Shown piece by piece: positions 38,075-49,877 of a stretch of DNA of 64,000 nucleotides; the stretch's first letter is position 1; every line of letters begins with the position of its first letter. Below the pieces are notes generated by a model. It made no database searches. It was not told the DNA's origin and worked only from the letters and a program-made list of their open reading frames with translations. Both the position numbers and the translations under genes were made by a program. Location of the stretch: assembly GCA_020284085.1 (NCBI GenBank), contig JACEVL010000083.1, positions 186,001-250,000 of the forward strand. Direction: 5' to 3'. This DNA is from Aporrectodea caliginosa. Its lineage: Eukaryota; Annelida; Clitellata; Crassiclitellata; Lumbricidae.

Positions 38075-40885
38075 ATTAAACTGTCCTTCAAAATTTAGCA
38101 AAAACAGAATGAGGTACACATAAGCCTACCTCAGAGGGTAGTAATCTTACACCGAACACGCTACAATTGTTCAGCACAACATATATATTAATCCCTGAAG
38201 CTCCGGAATAACGTTATCCTCTGACTGTCTTAGAATTCTCCAAGTCTGCTAATTTAAAGGTCTGTATGGATTGGATCATACAAGCGAATCGGAACGGTTC
38301 CGTTTCCACGAAGGATAAACTGTTTTTCATTTGATTTTATGCAAATCTGAAACTTTCGCTCAAAGCCTGTGCAATGATCGACTTAGTTTTGTTTCAATTA
38401 TTTCTTAAATTAGTCGAAATGAACGCGATATACAGACATAAGTGCAGCATGAGTTTCGCCTTTCGTGGATATAGCGGCATGATGGTTTGTTGGCAAATTG
38501 ACGTAACAATGCTCACCTTTGACCTTAAAGCGTCCCTGACCTTTCGAACATATGGAGCGCCAAACATTCATCAATGGCGGCCACCAATATAATATCTTCG
38601 TTTATTGAGAAAAACAATCAGACAAAAACGCAGAAATGCTAACATGAGTGATAATGAAACCAATAATTGCATGCAGATCACTATAGTCGGACCCCGCAAA
38701 CAAGATTTGCAGCAAGTGTAACATTATGATTTATTGCTTCTTTTGCTACCAATTGAAGTTTATAGTCTGCTCATTATTAAGCCTATGAGTTAGGGGCCGT
38801 CCATAAATGACGTCACGCACCTAGGGGGGAGGGGGGTCGGAAATTTGTGACGATGTGTGACATGGGGGTGGGGGGGTTTGAGTAGTGTGACGTCACACCC
38901 GGTCTATGTTATTAAATTTAACAATTAACAACAATTTAATTTTAATAATAACAGCACTAATTTTGAGGATTAAATTTTCATTATTTTTTTTAAATTATTT
39001 TAATGTACATGTATACGGGCACCATTATTAATAATTTTCTAATTATTTCAATATTTGGTCACCGTTAGATTTTAAAATATTCATGCTTTCGCTATTTGTT
39101 CCACAAAGGAGCATTTTGATTCGCCATGGAAATTGGTTTTAGGGGGTCAGAGCTTTGTGACGTCATTTTCAGAGGGGTCTTACTTTTTGTGACGAAGTGT
39201 GACGAGGGGGGGGTTAAAAATCAGCCAAAATAGCGTGACGTCATTTATGGACGGCCCCTTACCTTCAGAGATGATTATTCTGGAACCTATTATCATTATT
39301 TAGGCCTACCGAAAGCACAGTGATGTTATGTCATTGTAATCAGCAACTGTTCAGGCTTTCGACAACATAATAAATTATGTAGTCAACAAACTTTTATTAG
39401 GCGCCCTCATTATGTCTACGATGTTTCCTTCCAAGCTCCATTAGGCTATAAGTTAAAATGTCAACGCAAACAGCGACAAGAATTATAAGACAACTTAGTA
39501 TGCGCAACTCAGCAAAACCGCACCTATCATACAACATCAGTATATTATAACTTTTCTGATTTGATTTGAGCACACAGGTCTCACTCAAAACTGAATGGAA
39601 CCTACAAATTAACCATTCTCCATAAATTCCATTACGATCGACTCTTCTTTTTGTTCTTATAATCTATATATCACTGCTCCAGTATAATTCTAATTTGCAT
39701 TTCCACTGCATATGGCCTAACGTTTGACTGGGAGCCGCTAGGCCAACGCGGTTCCATAGGCGGCCTATACCTATACCAACATACTTATTACTTAACAGTA
39801 ACAGCGTTCGCTCACAGAAGCGAAAGCTGTAGCCTGTTAGTTTTCAATTTATAACAATAACATTGCATCAGAGTTCAAACCCCAGGAGCAGAGGTCCGTA
39901 CGACCCACCCTGGGAGAAATGAAAACACAACGTAAAACTCGACGCTCAATCCTTAATTATTGAGCACTGTGCAATCCAGGAGGAACTTTAATCTATGGCC
40001 TAAACACAAATAGTATTCATAAAATATAAATATCGGTCCATAGTTCGGATCGTAACAAAAAGGTTTATACAGCGGTTTAAGTCAATACGTGCTTCAAAGT
40101 TTTTAGGTTAGAAGTGCTGGAATCTGTTTACGCCTTGTATGTTATCGCGTCGTAGCTGGTTCCATAAACAGTAGCGAGTCTTTACATTAGCCCTTTTGCG
40201 GGACAGGTCCAGGTAAGTGGGTCAATAGCAAGTCCATCTAACGGATACCTCCCTGTGGATTCTCTTTGTTCTCGTCCTTACACGCTTAGAGAACTTTTGT
40301 ACACTAAAGAATGACTGAACAGATAACATCACTCATTGAGAACACTCAGCATAAACCACCGGCTCTTCGAAGACAAAGACAACTGCAACTGCAAGATTTA
40401 TTTCTAAATATGTAAACATCACAGGACTGGAGGGAGAAACGACGCTTAACTAAATAGCCAAGTTTGTTGACGAATTTTGATTGACAGCTGACGCAAGCTC
40501 GTCACACAAACTGCAATGAAATATTTATTTAAAAAAAATTTAAATTAATCATAGTCCTTCTTAGACTTACAAATTAAGCAAAATAAACTAAAAGATGACA
40601 TATAAAATATTTTATAAGTCATTTCTTTAAACTTGCTAACGTTGCCAAATTTCCATTAGCCAGTAGATTTCAGCTGCTATTATTATCGGCCAATAGCAAC
40701 AACGAATTAGCGTTACTTATGAATAATTTACATATACTTACTATAGCCCCACCCACTCACCTAGTCGCACATAACAACAACATAATACCGGCGTTTAACA
40801 GCTGATTGGAGCAGGAAATTTCGAAAACGGTTTTTTCATCTAAATCGAATGTTTTCTGATTGAACTCTGGAAGTGTCAGCGAGTG
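38075..40885. promoter_or_regulatory. Divergent intergenic region between B56 and ZNF395-like genes
   Basis: The two start codons point away from each other across 2.8 kb, so this region must contain both promoters and 5' UTRs. I could not place a TATA box or transcription start. GC content rises sharply towards 40850. A 466-bp TIR element occupies 38793-39258. Confidence 0.6.
38793..39258. mobile_element. MITE with perfect 26-bp TIRs and TTA target duplication
   Basis: The left end begins GGGGCCGTCCATAAATGACG and extends as a 26-bp perfect inverted repeat. TTA flanks both sides (38790-38792 and 39259-39261), a 3-bp TSD as made by PIF/Harbinger-type elements. The interior has repeated TGTGACG motifs and G runs but no transposase frame. 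The superfamily is inference from TSD length. Confidence 0.85.
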
Positions 40886-41433
40886 ATGTTTAGCAACCGG
40901 CGTCCGGGTAAACGATCGATCATCGGGACTCGAGTGTGTGCCCCGAACGATGACGGATTTTACCATCCCGGAGCCATTCAGGCGATGGCGCCCGGCCGGC
41001 AAGATGCCTCCGCCGCTGACCAAGATCAGCTTTATGTCGTCTTATTCGATGACGGTTCTTCGAGGACCTTCAGGGACCGGGATCTGATCGGGTCCGGTTT
41101 CCAGGCGTTCACAGCGGCCCATGTCAAGCCGGGACAAGTGGTCTATATCACTCATCACGGGCGCGAAGTGAAGGGGCGCATTGTAAACAAAGAAGACCGC
41201 GCTCCGGTCGATGGTGATGACCAGGTACTGGTGACCGTAGTCCAATGTCCGGAAGAGGTAACGGTCTGTGTGAAGCTGGATGAAGTGAGGTTGATCGAGT
41301 CGAGGAAGTCGGCTAGGTTGATCGATCAGGACATGGACTACATCCGACTGGCCGACCTACCCGTTGTCTCGGAGGGCAAAAAGCGAACTGTTTCCAACGT
41401 CATAGATGTCCCAGCCCCCTGTGCTAAGCACAG
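40886..41433 (+). CDS. ZNF395-like exon 1 (residues 1-182)
   Basis: GC-rich first coding exon with the Tudor-like N-terminal domain ([41 protein letters not shown]). Ends in phase 2 at donor GTAAGA. Confidence 0.93.
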
Positions 41434-44400
41434 GTAAGAAGCAGTCAATATCCGCCACAGACCTCTATAGTTTCACCAGTCTCTAATTGTTTTATGTTTG
41501 TATGTATCAATGCCTGTATTTACTGTGCATGCATGCATGTATATATGTATATATTTATCTAAGTATATGTGTATGCATGCATATATTGTATTTATCTATG
41601 TATATGTGTATGCATGCATGTATATATGTATGTATTTATCTATGTATATGTGTATGCATGCATGTATGTATGTATGTATTTATATATGTATATGTGTATG
41701 CATGTATTTATGTAGGTGTGTGTGTGTGTGTTTGTATGCATGTATAAATGTATGTATGAATGAATATATATGTTTATGAATGTATTGATGACTGGTCAAT
41801 GTATATGTGTGTATGTATGCAGTGATGCATGTGTTGTGACATTTGTGTAGCATATTTTGAGAACCATTGAAATATTTATAATTGCTGTGGTATATATAAA
41901 AATTCTGTAAGCCAGTGACTCCCAGCCTTTTTCAGGGCACAGCATCCTTACTAACACAATGGCAGGTCAACGACACTCATGGCCTTAATAGTTCTTTATT
42001 TTACTGACAGCAATGTTAGTCTTTTCAACTGCAGGTTGCCTCTGTTTCAGGCAAAGCAGGCATTGCCTTTGGTTTCCCATACATTTTAGTACACGCTCGT
42101 CGTTAAAGGGTTAACAGTTTTATGTTTTTCACTTTTTGAGCCATTTTTTCAAACTTTTGCTTATGAAACAAATTTAAAATATTTATTGATTTCATTGCAC
42201 CTTTTGGACTGTGGTTGAGGGTTAAAGGTTGCCAAATGTATATTTTGCCTGGGGTGCCATTTAGGATATGGCTGGCCCCGATGGCGCACTTGAGTGCCAT
42301 GAAACTAGATTGGGAAGCACTGCTGTAAGATGATCCATATCATTACCATTCTTTGCAATCAGCCTGAATTGACTTTAACCAGTACACTCCCTGTTCACAC
42401 TGGTTACTGCAGAATTTTTGTCTTCTTATAATACTTGCCAGGTGGCATTGTGAAGTTTGCAAACTTTTTTTGCCTTTCACCTCGCAGTCTGAAGGTTGAA
42501 CCCTGATGCATGAAAAGTTGACAGCTTGTCAAGTCTTTTAGCTGTTAATCCTCTTGCAGTGCTGCTATATAAATTGTGATTACGGTTTCAAAATAAGGAA
42601 TCCCTTGTCTGGTTTTTGGGCTGCTGTTGTGTTTGCACTTCAGACATGTTTATCCTGTAATCCAATGACTGTGTCAGTGTGTCTCTTAGAACCTACAGAA
42701 CTGCATAATAATTGAGTAATACCTTACCTTATTTTACCTCTCAAGATTTCTAGGCAGACAAGTTACCAGCCTAAGTGTATAACTTGGTTTCAACAATCAA
42801 TATTCCTCTGATTCTGTATAAATGAATGTCATGATGATAGCAATTTCAGCTGTTCTGGTAAAAGCTGTATAATTCATGTTTTGTGATTTGCCTGTGAATA
42901 TGGAAATGCTGGTTACCATATTGATGCATGATTTCAGCCGTGGTAGCTACTCTCGATCTCAGGACCAAACTGATATGGTATTGGATGGCGCCTTCAGAAA
43001 CCCAAGGGATATGGAAACAGAAATCATGGATGAGCACATGGCAGCCATGGTTCTTACTAGCCTTTCATGCAGTCCCGTCTCGCCTGTTTTTCCTGGAAGT
43101 CTGACTGACAAAGGTGTGTTTACGTGTGATTAGAACTAGTCCTTCAGTAAGACTAGTCTTCAGTAGGACCTGCCCTTCAGTAGGACAGTAGAAGTGTAAT
43201 CATGATCGCTGTCATGAACTTTTATAGCAAAGCTTCAAAATAAACTTCTAGAAGGTGCTTGCCTTTTCAAAATGTAAGACCGCAATCAAATAAAATGATG
43301 CTGAAGCGCTAACGAAAAAAATGCAGAGAAAGATCAAGGAGTTTATGACAACCTGTTTCAGATAAACAGACCGACACCGCAAAGCTTCAGTACTGGACTG
43401 TGCATTCGTTGAATAAGACTAGTCTTTGGTAGGACTAGTCCATTAGTAGTACAGCAAGGCTAGTCCTTCAGTTAGACTGGTTCTTCAGTGAGACTGGTCC
43501 TTCAGTAGGACCACTCTTCAGTGGAACAATGTTTGTGATGCTAAGGAATATGATGGAAGAAGGCTGTACATCTGTGCTGCAATATTCATTACTACACCAT
43601 TCATAGTGGTTTTGCAACCTTTATAAATAGTTATGTTGCAACAGATTTATTCTTATAATTTTCCTCCAAATGACAGAGAAATTCTGCTGTTTGCAGTATA
43701 TGAATCTGTCTTTGGCATGATATGTGACTAAGAATTTCAAGAACAGACGAGAATAAAAGTACAAGTATGAAATTTAGATGTCAGTTGATTTTAAATAAGT
43801 TCTAAACTTGGCGCATTGTTTAAAATCAGCTGGAACGAGTCCTGGTCAGTTGTACTGCAATGGACATGGACAAGGGTGGGAGGCATCAAGCCATACAAGC
43901 AGCCCCTCGCCTCCACAACTCGTGCTGTCACAAAGTGCGCCTGCCAAAGTCAACATCTTCACTTCATTCGGTTTTGATGAAGGATTAGAAAACGGAGATT
44001 TGAGCAATCTTGAGGTAAGATGACTTAGGTTCGAGATTTATCTGCAGTAGTCTGGAGTTCACATTTTATTGTGTTAGTTTGTTTGTGTAATTGTTTGTCT
44101 AAACCGACCGAAAATCTCAAATGGCCTGGTTCAGATATGATGCTGAAGAGCTGTTTCACCTATGTATGAAGGTTACAGTGAATGTAAAAGGCTTGAATCC
44201 TCAACCTCTCAACCTTAGCACATCAATGATTTGCACTGTCACACGAATGTGTTAACTAAATGTCAATTATTATGCATCTCTTTGTGTTTCTGACTTGTGT
44301 AAAAGGAATAACTCTCAGAATCCCATTATAAGGTCATTTGAACAGGAAGCTGTATAGAAGATCTCTATGCTGGTTAGAGCATAGGCTGCGTCTCTTGCTC

Positions 44401-47400
44401 CTCTGTGTTAAAGAGCGTGCGGATTGCTGTTCGCTTCCTGATGCTGGCTTATTTAAGAGATTTACATCTCAGGCTAGCATGGTCCATGCACGGGGACCTT
44501 AAGTGACGTGTCATCCATTCAAATAGGAGAGCGGTGGTGAAGGATCTCACCCGATCAATTCATTGAAAAATGAGCAGGGTTGAGGCCATATACGGTCGCT
44601 ATAGAAAAACATGGGCACTTACATTTACCATCCACAGTTTCTGTGAGTGATGTTGATCTGGGTTCTGTTTATTTTTCATGTAGATCTCCAAGCGGACTGT
44701 ATATCAGTGCACTTGGCGAGGATGCAGTAAAATCTACAACACTTGCCCAGGCATCGAGAAACATGTCCGACTGGAACACCTCGGGTAACAGAACTTTCCT
44801 TAACAGTGTAATGTAATCGTGTTTATGCATACCAGTAGTACCATTCAAGGGAAGATAAATCTTTGCTTAGGCCTGAATGACATTAAAGAACTGACAGAAT
44901 GCAGATAATTGGACAGTGAAACTAAAGCTTCGGCTCAGCTGCCGAGAATGCCCAAGAACCCAACACCGTCCTGGTGATAGGCATAACTAGAGTCACTGTC
45001 CCTCAGTCAATTGTGATATGTACTAGTTTGAGGAGTGAATAATGAGCAGAGGTATGTTGGCTGATTTAAATGTAATACCCTATGAACATTGTTTGTCCAC
45101 TTTGACTTATGGTTGGACTTGGTTTCTCGAGTGAAATATGATATTTATTACAGTTAACATGACGATTTCTCTGGAATAAAAACATTAGAGTAGATTAAAA
45201 AGAAACATTCTAAGTTGTATCCCAACTCAAATCCATCAAGCAGTTTGGTCGCTAGCTATTCCAGCATCATTTGCTTACAGATGAACATATTCAGTTTGCG
45301 GTTTTGTCAACCTGAATTTCTGTTAAACGAATATTTGATGATGATATTGTTTTTAACTGGTTGTAGCATCATTTAGGCAAGTAATGCCTTCAACAGGCAC
45401 TGAAAAGGTGAAAATACTTTACTTTGCATTACACAGAAAGCACATTGTCTGGAATTGCCAGACAGACTCTTTGTGAAAGCAAATCTAGTTACTGAGATTC
45501 TTCTGTACTGTAGAGAGTGACATGGGGAATTTCCCCGCGGGGAAACCGCGGTAACCATGATAAATCCCGCGGTAATGGGGACAACAATTGCGGTAATACC
45601 GCGGTAATGGGGACAACAATTGCGGTAATACCGCGGTAATGGGGTTTACTCTCGCGGTAATACCGCGGTAATGGGGAATGAGCCGGCAAGAAACCCGGGT
45701 GATGTTAAGAACTTGAAAACTGATAAGGAGATTTTCTTATTTCCTGAAGCCTTCTAGTCAGAAATGGTCAAGACTTGATTAATGCAAACTGTCGATAAGA
45801 TAATAACAGACTAATGCAGTCAGCAATACAAATAGCTTTGTAAGCTAAAATATGTTATTTTTTAAATTTTAATTGGTGTAAACTTTTGTGGGGAATGTGA
45901 TGTCGTCCCGTGGGGATGGGGTGGGGATGGGGAGGAAACCTGCGGGGATGGGGTGGGGATGGGGACAAACCCTGCGGGGATGGGGCGGGGATGGGGAAGA
46001 CTTACTTGTTGCGGGGCGGGGATGGGGACAAGATTGTCTCCCCATGTCACTCTCTACTGTACTGCCAATTTAGAAGTCATGGTCACAGCTCATTGTAGCA
46101 CAGAATGATGTGGGATTTGGGCAGATGAATTTGGACAAAGCAGTTTGCTCAAAGATTTTGAACAGCATGTTGAAATCACGATCTTTAATGCACGAGTCAA
46201 GCATTCTATGAATTATACTACCTTGTGAGATTATTGCTTATAAGGTGGTTAATAATCACTGACCTTATTTTACAAGACCATACCTTACCCTACATCACTT
46301 TACACTGCCATGACTTGTCTTACTTTACCTTGTCTTAACTCCCCATTGTCTTATGATATTGAATAGCAGACTGAACTTTCTTTTTAGTCCAAAAAAAGAC
46401 AATGGCATGGATGACTCCGATCATGAGGAGGAATTCTACTACACTGAAGTTGAAGTCACGTTGGACACCGTCATGCAGACGTTTGCTGACATGAATACGT
46501 GTTCTTCACCATCGGCTCAAACCGTCCAACAGTCGACTCAGTTCAGACTTCCTCCTGACCATGACTACCAGAGAAAGGTAGGAGGGCTATGGCCAGTAGA
46601 AGAACTCTGGCAGCTGGCTAACCAACATATCGACTGTTGTATAGGTCCCTGTCTATGGAATGTACTTCCTCCTTCTGTACGATCTACGATCTGATGGCAT
46701 CTCTACCTCTTTCTTTCACCTTAAACCCTTCCTTTTCTCTCAGAGTACCTCGCACTGGGAGCGCTTCTGAAAGGCCTATGCTGTGAGAAGCACTTTATAA
46801 ATGATCAAATACAATGCATCTGCTTCCAACTGCTAGTGCATTGTGTGAAATGAGCATGTTGAGTTTCTTGTGATCAGTGGATTTTATGTCTCATTCAGAG
46901 TTCATTGTGGAACCATGCAGTCCATCAGTAAAGATTAATCCTGTTGACATTGAGTATATTTTCAATGTAGCCAGAATTCTGCCTCTGCTACCACTGATCT
47001 GGTCTTAATATGTCTGCGTTTGAGATTTCTTTATTTTCCTTCTGCAGGAATTTCGTTCTACTCCGCTGACTATTCCTAAGTCACGGTCTTCAAATGATCA
47101 CCAGCACCAGTTTAGCCATCTGTCCAGCGGAGTCTCTCTTCCAATGTCCGTGCCAAGTCATGAGACTCACTTCAACAACTCACCAGTGACATGGATGTCA
47201 AACGAACATCAGGTGCGTTATTCCATGGTTTGATCTCAATTGGCAGTTATTGTCCAAACAGGTGGATATATTTCAGTGCTGACAACTTGGTTTAATGTTG
47301 TATAGGATTAGGCTGAAAGTACTGAATATTTGTGACCTGCTCTGGCAAAAGGAGGCGGAAGTCGCAAATGATAAAAGCGAAGAAATTAACTAAAACACCA

Positions 47401-48905
47401 ATCAGGTGTAAATTTTTCGATTGTCGTTTTTTGGCATAAATCAATAAATAAGATCTTATATTATGTGAAAAGAATATTGATTTAATAATATTTAACCTAT
47501 TTCGTAACAAATTAATGAAGTTTGCGTGATTAGTAAATATTAGCCGGCAATTTAATCTCGTTTTTAGGTCAAGTTTCAAGAGTATTTTATGGCCTTCATT
47601 CTGTTAGTTCATCCAAGTGTAATACGTCATTGGCAAGTTTATGAATGCGGCTTGCTAAAAATATCCTGATTTGAATGGTTTGCCGCAGTGATTTCCATAT
47701 ATTTAAAGTTTAAAACACTTAAACTTTGCGATTTACTTAGGGTATTAAACCCCATCGTTAGCAACGGAGTCACGTGACTGAACCTGGCCTTCCTATAGGC
47801 TGCATTTTCAAGGTTGCGCATATTCAATCACTGTTTACGTGGAGATAAATAAATAACGCGTGCATAGAAAAACGATTTTGATCTTAACTTTCGTGAGATT
47901 TTTAATTTATTTCAATTTAAGAATGAGTAAAACTGAGAAGGGGCGTCAAATTGCGCGTTTAGTAAACGATGCGTCAGCGTGTGGACTTAAAAATTAAAAT
48001 CTAGCAGAGCTAATAGACGATTATTTTAACGCCGCCGACGATAAGACAAGAAACTTTGCAGGCGTTTTTCTCGAAATTGTACTTCGGAGTAGGAAAACAT
48101 TGTAAAATTCATATCTCTGGAACCCGTGAAGATAGAATAATAATTTTTTCAACATTTTCAACAGAAATTATCATTTAACATTTTTATCCTGAAATATGAA
48201 AAACTATTTTTTTGGCCAACAGCCTCCTTTTGCCAGAGCAGGTCACATTTTGGTCGCTTGTTTTATCATAAAAAGTACAAAAATTGAACTATGTACTGTA
48301 CATCTCTGTGCAAAAAGTTTTTAAAGATCTAGAGTTCAAATTTACCTTGAATTTACCTGTTTACTGTGAATACATTTTTACAGGTGAAATTAGTCAAATA
48401 GCTTGAAGTTTAATATGAGATCTTTTGATTGATGTGTTGCAGGTGTCTGTGAAATTTATGCACTGAATTTGTTTCATGCGTGATCGCTTTCTAGGTCAAT
48501 TTCTTACATGGTGCTTCTTTGATTGGGGTTTCTCAGGCACGGTTACGTATAATTTTAATAACAGTATCCACGAGTTATTTAATATTATCCGATGATGATA
48601 ATAGTAACACCGACTGTGTTGATAATAGTTTTAATCAGTTTATGTTTTGTTGCTTGATTTTTTTTACTTTATTGTTTCAGCCTCAGATGTCTTCACTCGC
48701 AAAATCTTTCGACTACAGCGACCTTTCTCCTGTTGTCCACTTCTCTCCCTCTGGCTCAAAGTCGTCATCAGTACACAAGAAGTCACGCAATGACATCAAG
48801 AAATGTCGCAAGGTCTACGGTCTGGAGAACCGGGCATCATGGTGTACGCAGTGCAAGTGGAAGAAGGCCTGTACGCGGTTTCTGGAAAAGAGCGACGTCA
48901 CCTAG
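40886..48905 (+). CDS. ZNF395/ZNF704/SLC2A4RG (Glut4EF) family transcription factor, complete
   Basis: Seven exons with consistent phases give 529 aa (human ZNF395 is 513). Order of parts: N-terminal Tudor-like region (KRSIIGTRV near residue 10, then [17 protein letters not shown], about residues 75-95); a conserved helix [12 protein letters not shown] in exon 2; one C2H2 finger with C312, C317, H330 and H335; the acidic motif [16 protein letters not shown]; and a C-terminal C-clamp with C497, C510, C513 and C519 (CX12CX2CX5C). C-clamps give sequence-specific DNA contact, and family members bind GC-rich promoter elements in the nucleus. All zinc ligands are present, so the protein should be functional. 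The start is ATG 40886. Whether it is the sole family member here cannot be told. Confidence 0.95.
41497..41785. repeat. Degenerate TATG/TGCATG tetranucleotide array
   Basis: Repeated GTATGCATGCATGTATATATGTAT-type units start 64 bp after exon 1 of the ZNF395-like gene. The Cys/Tyr-rich open frames here are repeat translations. Confidence 0.9.
41913..42322. mobile_element. hAT-type MITE in ZNF395-like intron 1
   Basis: Left end CAGTGACTCCCAGCC and right end (reverse complement) CAGTGCTTCCCAATC are degenerate TIRs of the common CAGTGGTTCCCAACC type. A near-perfect 8-bp TSD, CTGTAAGC versus CTGTAAGA, flanks it (41905-41912 and 42323-42330). Confidence 0.88.
42938..43113 (+). CDS. ZNF395-like exon 2 (residues 183-241)
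   Basis: Encodes [20 protein letters not shown], the conserved family helix. Acceptor ATTTCAG, donor GTGTGT, phase 1. Confidence 0.93.
43129..43530. repeat. Degenerate minisatellite of CTAGTCCTTCAGTAGGA-type units
   Basis: Clusters of 16-18 bp units at 43137-43190 and 43420-43525 in ZNF395-like intron 2, separated by unrelated sequence. Confidence 0.75.
43830..44014 (+). CDS. ZNF395-like exon 3 (residues 242-303)
   Basis: Ser/Pro-rich linker ([27 protein letters not shown]) between helix and finger. Acceptor AAATCAG, donor GTAAGA. Confidence 0.88.
44684..44784 (+). CDS. ZNF395-like exon 4 (C2H2 zinc finger, residues 304-336)
   Basis: A 101-nt exon read in the frame starting ATC TCC AAG gives [20 protein letters not shown] then KHVRLEHL, a CX4C-X12-HX4H finger. 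The Met-initiated open frame over the same bases is a different frame and is not real. Acceptor CATGTAG, donor GTAACA. Confidence 0.94.
45567..45680. repeat. 32-bp minisatellite with CCGCGG
   Basis: Three units of CCGCGGTAATGGGG followed by variable sequence and GCGGTAATA, plus a partial fourth. Confidence 0.92.
45893..46046 (+). repeat. G-rich tract of GGGGATGGGG units
   Basis: Multiple closely spaced G4 runs (GGGGATGGGGTGGGGATGGG) on the plus, transcribed strand. The pattern meets the sequence criterion for G-quadruplex formation. It is the source of Gly/Trp-rich false frames. Confidence 0.9.
46388..46577 (+). CDS. ZNF395-like exon 5 (residues 337-400)
   Basis: Encodes [18 protein letters not shown] and DHDYQRK, both recognisable family motifs. 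Acceptor TTTTTAG, donor GTAGGA. Confidence 0.93.
46620..46820 (+). mobile_element. LINE 3' end in ZNF395-like intron 5
   Basis: Reads [17 protein letters not shown], then SHWERF before a stop, and the tail GTGAGAAGCACTTTATAAATGATCAAATACAAT, as in the copy at 35815. It starts only about 45 bp after the exon 5 donor. Confidence 0.85.
47048..47212 (+). CDS. ZNF395-like exon 6 (residues 401-455)
   Basis: Fifty-five codons of Ser/His-rich linker with PLTIPKS and [11 protein letters not shown]. Acceptor TCTGCAG, donor GTGCGT, phase 0 on both sides. Confidence 0.88.
48681..48905 (+). CDS. ZNF395-like exon 7 (C-clamp and stop, residues 456-529)
   Basis: Encodes [19 protein letters not shown] then [16 protein letters not shown] and a stop TAG. 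It contains the full C-clamp. Acceptor TGTTTCAG. Confidence 0.95.
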   Translation, partial: PQMSSLAKSFDYSDLSPVVHFSPSGSKSSSVHKKSRNDIKKCRKVYGLENRASWCTQCKWKKACTRFLEKSDVT

Positions 48906-49130
48906 GATCCAGACGTTCCTGTATTATGCACTGCTCAGGTCCGACTCCTGTCCTGTCTGAAAGACTGATTTACTGTATCTGACCCCACGCACAAATCCCC
49001 ACATGTATGCACTCCAGCTGCAGTTGAGTAATGATTGCCAGTCTATCTGTAAATACAGCTTGTTCGCCTTAGACACCGTGCATTGAACTGTGGCGTATGA
49101 GTAACGTTGAGTCCACAGAGTGAAGTTTCT

Positions 49131-49131
<1 letters not shown>

Positions 49132-49179
<48 letters not shown>
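49132..49179. repeat. (AG)n microsatellite in presumed 3' UTR
   Basis: About 48 bp of pure AG, 230 bp after the ZNF395-like stop codon. Confidence 0.95.
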
Positions 49180-49180
<1 letters not shown>

Positions 49181-49877
49181 AAGCTGGAACATGGAGTAAG
49201 CGTGAAAGAGAATGTAATCTGCACATCTGTGTGAGCTATGTTTATGTTGAGGAAAATGCTGACCTTTGATATCATGCATAACCCATACTTAATTGCATTG
49301 AATCTAAATTTTGAAACTGTTGCTGCTATGCACATGGTCAGGTGCATTTAAACTTTCAAATTAATATATCATTCTGACTGTGGTTTACCTATGGTAGACT
49401 CGAAGAACACCGGTTCAGACTTTAAGACATCAAAAGTTTTAGAAATTGAATATGGAATGGAAGGGCTGTTACCCAATGTTACCCAAACCCAATGTGGTTT
49501 TATGGGCTACAGACTGTTCTACCTTCAGCAGAGTGAAAGGAATTTTGTAGCAGTAGTTGTTTACAGTAAGAGATCATGTAGCACCAGTAGAATGAGCAGC
49601 TTTAGCTGCTCACTGCTCACCTTTGCTAGCTTTTATAACGTTTTGAAGGCATGTAGCATAATCCCACTGTTAATCTCCATTTTGATGGAGTGTACTATGC
49701 AATGATGTTAACAATGTTAGCACCAAAATAACATTGTATCATTCCAGGTAATGCTTTTAAGCTGTTAAGCATACCTTATAATGTTTAACTGTTGACTGGG
49801 GTGCAGTGTTACCTTGTTTGCATCCGACCTTGTTCTTGGCAGAAGACTAGGAGTTTGCATGTTGGATTGGGTAGCTG

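Larger units (their letters stand above)
45506..46061. mobile_element. Inverted-repeat-bounded element carrying two GC-rich minisatellites
   Basis: Left end TACTGTAGAGAGTGACATGG and right end (reverse complement) TACAGTAGAGAGTGACATGG match at all but one base. Inside are a 32-bp CCGCGG-containing minisatellite (45567-45680) and a GGGGATGGGG tract (45893-46046). No clear TSD was found. It lies in ZNF395-like intron 4. Confidence 0.75.

Noticed and set aside
38075..38119. Upstream in-frame ATG adding MYLILFLLNFEGQFN to the B56 N-terminus
   Set aside because: B56 subunits are soluble and do not start with a hydrophobic leader. ATG 38074 gives a family-like N-terminus. It remains possible as an upstream start.
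44330..44600. Possible SINE with GCTGGTTAGAGCA (A-box-like)
   Set aside because: No convincing B box or tail. The resemblance is too weak to list.
44580..44816. 78-codon Met-initiated open frame over the zinc-finger exon
   Set aside because: It is in the wrong frame. The frame starting at 44684 encodes the C2H2 finger and fits the splice phases.
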